In this document: positions 61,712 to 64,000 of the stretch, in pieces
How the letters are laid out: each line of letters begins with the position of its first letter
Numbering within the stretch: the first letter of the stretch is position 1
Source of the DNA: Vibrio maerlii
GTDB taxonomy: Bacteria > Pseudomonadota > Gammaproteobacteria > Enterobacterales > Vibrionaceae
DNA length: 64,000 bases
Assembly (NCBI RefSeq): GCF_003415655.1
Contig: NZ_QRHC01000002.1
Span: 496,008 to 560,007, forward strand
Direction: 5' to 3'
Position numbers and translations under genes: made by a program
The notes under the pieces: model-generated
What the model was told of the DNA's origin: nothing
What the model saw: only the letters and a program-made list of their open reading frames with translations
Databases searched by the model: none

Positions 61712-61735
61712 ACGGGAGAGCATATGCTCTCCCGT
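61712..61735. terminator. bidirectional terminator between the Sel1 gene and sstT
   Basis: ACGGGAGAGCAT and ATGCTCTCCCGT form a perfect 24-bp palindrome. Confidence 0.85.
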
Positions 61736-61765
61736 GTTCGTTTTGAGTGCGAGTAATTAAAGCAA

Positions 61766-62986
61766 TTATTGGTTTGCTTTAAGCTGCTCTGAACGACAAA
61801 CCGCCGCTGTGAATACCACGTCCGTAGAGCTGTTTAGTGCCGTCTCAGCGGAGTCTTGTACCACACCGATGATAAAGCCAACAGCTACTACCTGCATTGC
61901 TACTTCATTTGGAATACCGAATAGGCCACACGCTAGTGGGATGAGAAGTAGTGAGCCACCTGCCACACCTGAAGCGCCACATGCCGATACCGCAGCCACA
62001 ACGCTGAGTAGTAGGGCAGTAAGTAGGTCAATTTCAATACCAACAGTGTGCACTGCTGCTAGCGTTAGTACCGTGATAGTGATCGCTGCACCAGCCATGT
62101 TGATAGTTGCACCCAGTGGGATTGATACTGAGTAAGTATCTTCGTCCAGTTTTAGCTTCTCACACAGCGCCATATTTACTGGAATGTTTGCCGCACTTGA
62201 ACGTGTGAAGAAGGCAGTCACACCACTTTCACGTAGGCATTGGAATACAAGCGGGTATGGGTTTTGTTTCGTTTTGATGTAAACGATCAAAGGGTTGACT
62301 ACAAGCGCAATGACAGCCATTGCGGTTAGTAGGACAAACAAAAGTTGTGCGTAACTTGCTAGAGCAGCAAAGCCCGTTGTTGCAAACGTTGATGATACAA
62401 GGCCAAAGATACCGAAAGGTGCTAGGCGGATGATAAAACGAACGATCTGTGACACACCGTGGCTTAGGTCTTCAAATACCGCTTTAGTGGTTGCCGAAGC
62501 GTGGTGAAGTGCAAGACCAAGACCGATAGCCCAAGCAAGAATACCGATGTAGTTTGCGTTCATTAGGGCGCTCACTGGGTTATCAACCAGCTTAAATAGC
62601 AGAGTGTGCAGGACTTCTAAGATACCTTGTGGAGGTGTTGTGCCTTCCGCGCCAGCAACGAGAGTGAGTGTTGTTGGAAATGCGAAGCTCAGAACCACAG
62701 CTGTTAGTGCCGCAGATAGTGTACCAATCAGATATAACACAATGATTGGGCGCATATGGGTATGCTGGTTTTTCTTTTGATTTGCAATCGATGCCGCGAC
62801 AAGAATGAATACTAAAATGGGAGCGACAGCTTTAAGAGCACCAACAAATAGACTACCAAGTAGTCCAGCGCTTTGTGCTGAATCTGGTGAAACGAGGGCT
62901 AATACGACACCAAAGAGGATACCTGCAAGGATCTGCAGGACGAGGTTTCCGCGTGCGAAGCGACCTACTAGTGAGTTGTTTTGCAT
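61766..62986 (-). CDS. sstT: sodium/serine-threonine symporter
   Basis: The 406-residue dicarboxylate/amino-acid:cation symporter (DAACS) family protein has about eight helices plus re-entrant loops. It has the serine-rich [19 protein letters not shown] block (about 254-272) and [19 protein letters not shown], the family's substrate-site motif, followed by [20 protein letters not shown]. It imports serine and threonine with Na+. It is a single gene. Confidence 0.93.
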   Translation of the reverse strand: MQNNSLVGRFARGNLVLQILAGILFGVVLALVSPDSAQSAGLLGSLFVGALKAVAPILVFILVAASIANQKKNQHTHMRPIIVLYLIGTLSAALTAVVLSFAFPTTLTLVAGAEGTTPPQGILEVLHTLLFKLVDNPVSALMNANYIGILAWAIGLGLALHHASATTKAVFEDLSHGVSQIVRFIIRLAPFGIFGLVSSTFATTGFAALASYAQLLFVLLTAMAVIALVVNPLIVYIKTKQNPYPLVFQCLRESGVTAFFTRSSAANIPVNMALCEKLKLDEDTYSVSIPLGATINMAGAAITITVLTLAAVHTVGIEIDLLTALLLSVVAAVSACGASGVAGGSLLLIPLACGLFGIPNEVAMQVVAVGFIIGVVQDSAETALNSSTDVVFTAAVCRSEQLKANQ

Positions 62987-63161
62987 ATGTTGTGTCCAAA
63001 TATATTTATAAATTTATGATGGCCCAATAAAAAACTGAGCGCCTATAAGCATAGCGCGGCGGAATTATGTGTCTATAACTTATTTAATGTCAGTGAGTTT
63101 TGCTGATTTATGTGATTGAATTCTTAACTTAGTGTTATTTTTGTGTGTTTTTAAAGATAAA

Positions 63162-63187
63162 AATAAAGAGCCTTTCGGCTCTTTATT
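63162..63187 (-). terminator. terminator after the RsgA-like gene
   Basis: AATAAAGAGCC and GGCTCTTTATT are perfect 11-bp arms around TTTC. On the minus strand a T-rich tail follows. Confidence 0.85.
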
Positions 63188-63221
63188 CCATTCATAGATT
63201 TAGATAAGTGCAACCGTGAGC

Positions 63222-64000
63222 TTAATAACCCTTTTTACGCTGTCGGCTACCCGATTGAACGGTGCGATACATTTTGCTTAGCTGCTTATTGTTGGCGCGC
63301 TGCTCAGCGAGTGTGGCGCCGTTTCTCGCTTGCTCTCTTAATAGTTTCTGATAATTGTTAAAGCGTCGCTCCTCGATTTCACCGTTTGCCAATGCCGCTT
63401 GAATGGCGCAACCAGGCTCGGAGCCATGCTGACAATCGGAAAAGCGACACATCTCAGCAATGATTTCGATGTCTGAGAAGGTTTCACTGACACCATCGGC
63501 ACAATCTGCGAGCTGAAGTTCGCGCATTCCCGGGGTATCGAGAAGTAAACCGCCCTCAGGGATGATATGCATCGATCGCGAGGTCGTTGTGTGGCGACCT
63601 TTGCTATCGTCTTCGCGGATGCCACCCGTAGCTTGAGCGGTGCTCTCCATTAAGGTGTTTACCAAGGTCGACTTGCCAACACCTGATGATCCCATAAAAG
63701 CAACAGTTTTACCCATGCCACACCATGACCTCAACACCGCGACACTGCCATTATCTAGAGAGTTGACTGTTTCGATCATCAGCATAGGGTCAAGTGCTTG
63801 AACCTGCTGACGCTTATTTTCCACGTCGTCACATAAGTCGGCTTTGGTTAGGACAATAACAGCCTCAACCTCTGCCTCATTAGTCAAAGCAAGGTAGCGT
63901 TCAATACGGCTTAGATTAAAGTCGTTGTTAAGTGAACAGACGATAAATACGGTGTCGATATTTGACGATATGTATTGCTCTTCGACTTTCGAACCAGCAG
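63222..64000 (-). CDS. rsgA: ribosome-biogenesis GTPase RsgA, 5' end cut off
   Basis: The frame is open from the window edge (64000) to the stop at 63222, about 259 codons. The N-terminal OB-fold is missing from the window. The order is that of a circularly permuted GTPase: [10 protein letters not shown] (G4 NKxD-type) first, then Walker [10 protein letters not shown], and then the G3 block DTPGMREL. The C-terminal zinc-binding motif [17 protein letters not shown] follows. RsgA releases from the maturing 30S subunit with GTP hydrolysis. Vibrios often carry a second, shorter RsgA-like gene, and this could be that paralogue, because no psd, orn or queG neighbour is visible. Confidence 0.9.
   Translation of the reverse strand, partial: AGSKVEEQYISSNIDTVFIVCSLNNDFNLSRIERYLALTNEAEVEAVIVLTKADLCDDVENKRQQVQALDPMLMIETVNSLDNGSVAVLRSWCGMGKTVAFMGSSGVGKSTLVNTLMESTAQATGGIREDDSKGRHTTTSRSMHIIPEGGLLLDTPGMRELQLADCADGVSETFSDIEIIAEMCRFSDCQHGSEPGCAIQAALANGEIEERRFNNYQKLLREQARNGATLAEQRANNKQLSKMYRTVQSGSRQRKKGY

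Noticed and set aside
61712..61735. 24-bp perfect palindrome as a regulator operator
   Set aside because: It lies between two converging gene ends and has the features of a bidirectional terminator.
1..64000. Prophage, integron (VCR/attC), insertion sequence or tRNA genes
   Set aside because: No transposase, integrase, phage structural gene, attC-like repeat or tRNA cloverleaf was recognised. I cannot exclude a tRNA missed by eye.

Overview
The window reads as a Vibrio replicon, most likely chromosome II (inference). Four intergenic copies of the 13-bp palindrome TTTACA-N-TGTAAA (9916, 20089, 25444, 60380) match, as I recall it, the consensus of the vibrio chromosome II partition site parS2, which clusters around the origin of that chromosome. 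Gene content fits: an orphan NqrB, DmsABC, a MalT-type lamB/malM/glgX group, SstT and a second RsgA-like GTPase. I saw no tRNA, rRNA, insertion sequence, prophage or CRISPR array.

Layout. 1-5.6 kb: a truncated ABC exporter (minus), citrulline-hydrolase-like CtlX, a PfpI-family protein, a divergent MsrA, and an orphan nqrB (minus). 5.7-9.9 kb: cyanide-insensitive-type cytochrome bd oxidase genes (cioA, cioB and a 35-residue DUF2474 protein), then a TetR regulator and an MDR-family oxidoreductase behind a striking array of palindromes. 10.2-20.0 kb: a complete guanidine-assimilation operon. It opens with a guanidine-I (ykkC) riboswitch, followed by an ABC importer, two DUF1989 proteins (carboxyguanidine deiminase subunits), a second, class II (mini-ykkC) guanidine riboswitch, a biotin-dependent guanidine carboxylase and allophanate hydrolase. 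20.1-30.5 kb: an ABC-F ATPase with a structured leader, then mixed single genes (NTF2-like, LysR, old yellow enzyme, PpiB, GNAT, methyltransferase, DHFR-like) and a TetR-AraC-MATE group. 30.5-36.3 kb: a DUF302 protein and dmsABC, divergent from a TorD-like chaperone and a NapF-like ferredoxin around a perfect FNR box. 36.4-41.9 kb: an unknown large lipoprotein, a DMT exporter, a second old yellow enzyme with glyoxalase I, and a LysR regulator. 42.1-53.6 kb: a LacI-controlled alpha-glucoside operon with an ABC importer, GH65 phosphorylase, beta-phosphoglucomutase, MalK-like ATPase and GH13 glucosidase, followed by a maltose acetyltransferase. 53.7-64 kb: a diguanylate cyclase, glgX, lamB, malM, a Sel1-repeat protein, sstT and a partial rsgA.

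How the parts work together. The guanidine operon should import guanidine, carboxylate it, deiminate carboxyguanidine to allophanate and hydrolyse that to ammonia and CO2, with RNA switches and no protein regulator in sight. The sugar operon should import an alpha-linked di- or oligosaccharide, split it phosphorolytically (GH65) or hydrolytically (GH13), and convert beta-glucose-1-phosphate to glucose-6-phosphate. The lamB/malM/glgX genes, flanked by MalT-box-like sites, give outer-membrane entry and glycogen/maltodextrin debranching. The Dms group serves anaerobic S- or N-oxide respiration.

The most notable features are the two guanidine riboswitches of different classes in one operon, the four parS2-like sites, the unusual insertions in both sugar permeases, the orphan NqrB beside a cytochrome bd oxidase, and the leader of the ABC-F gene.
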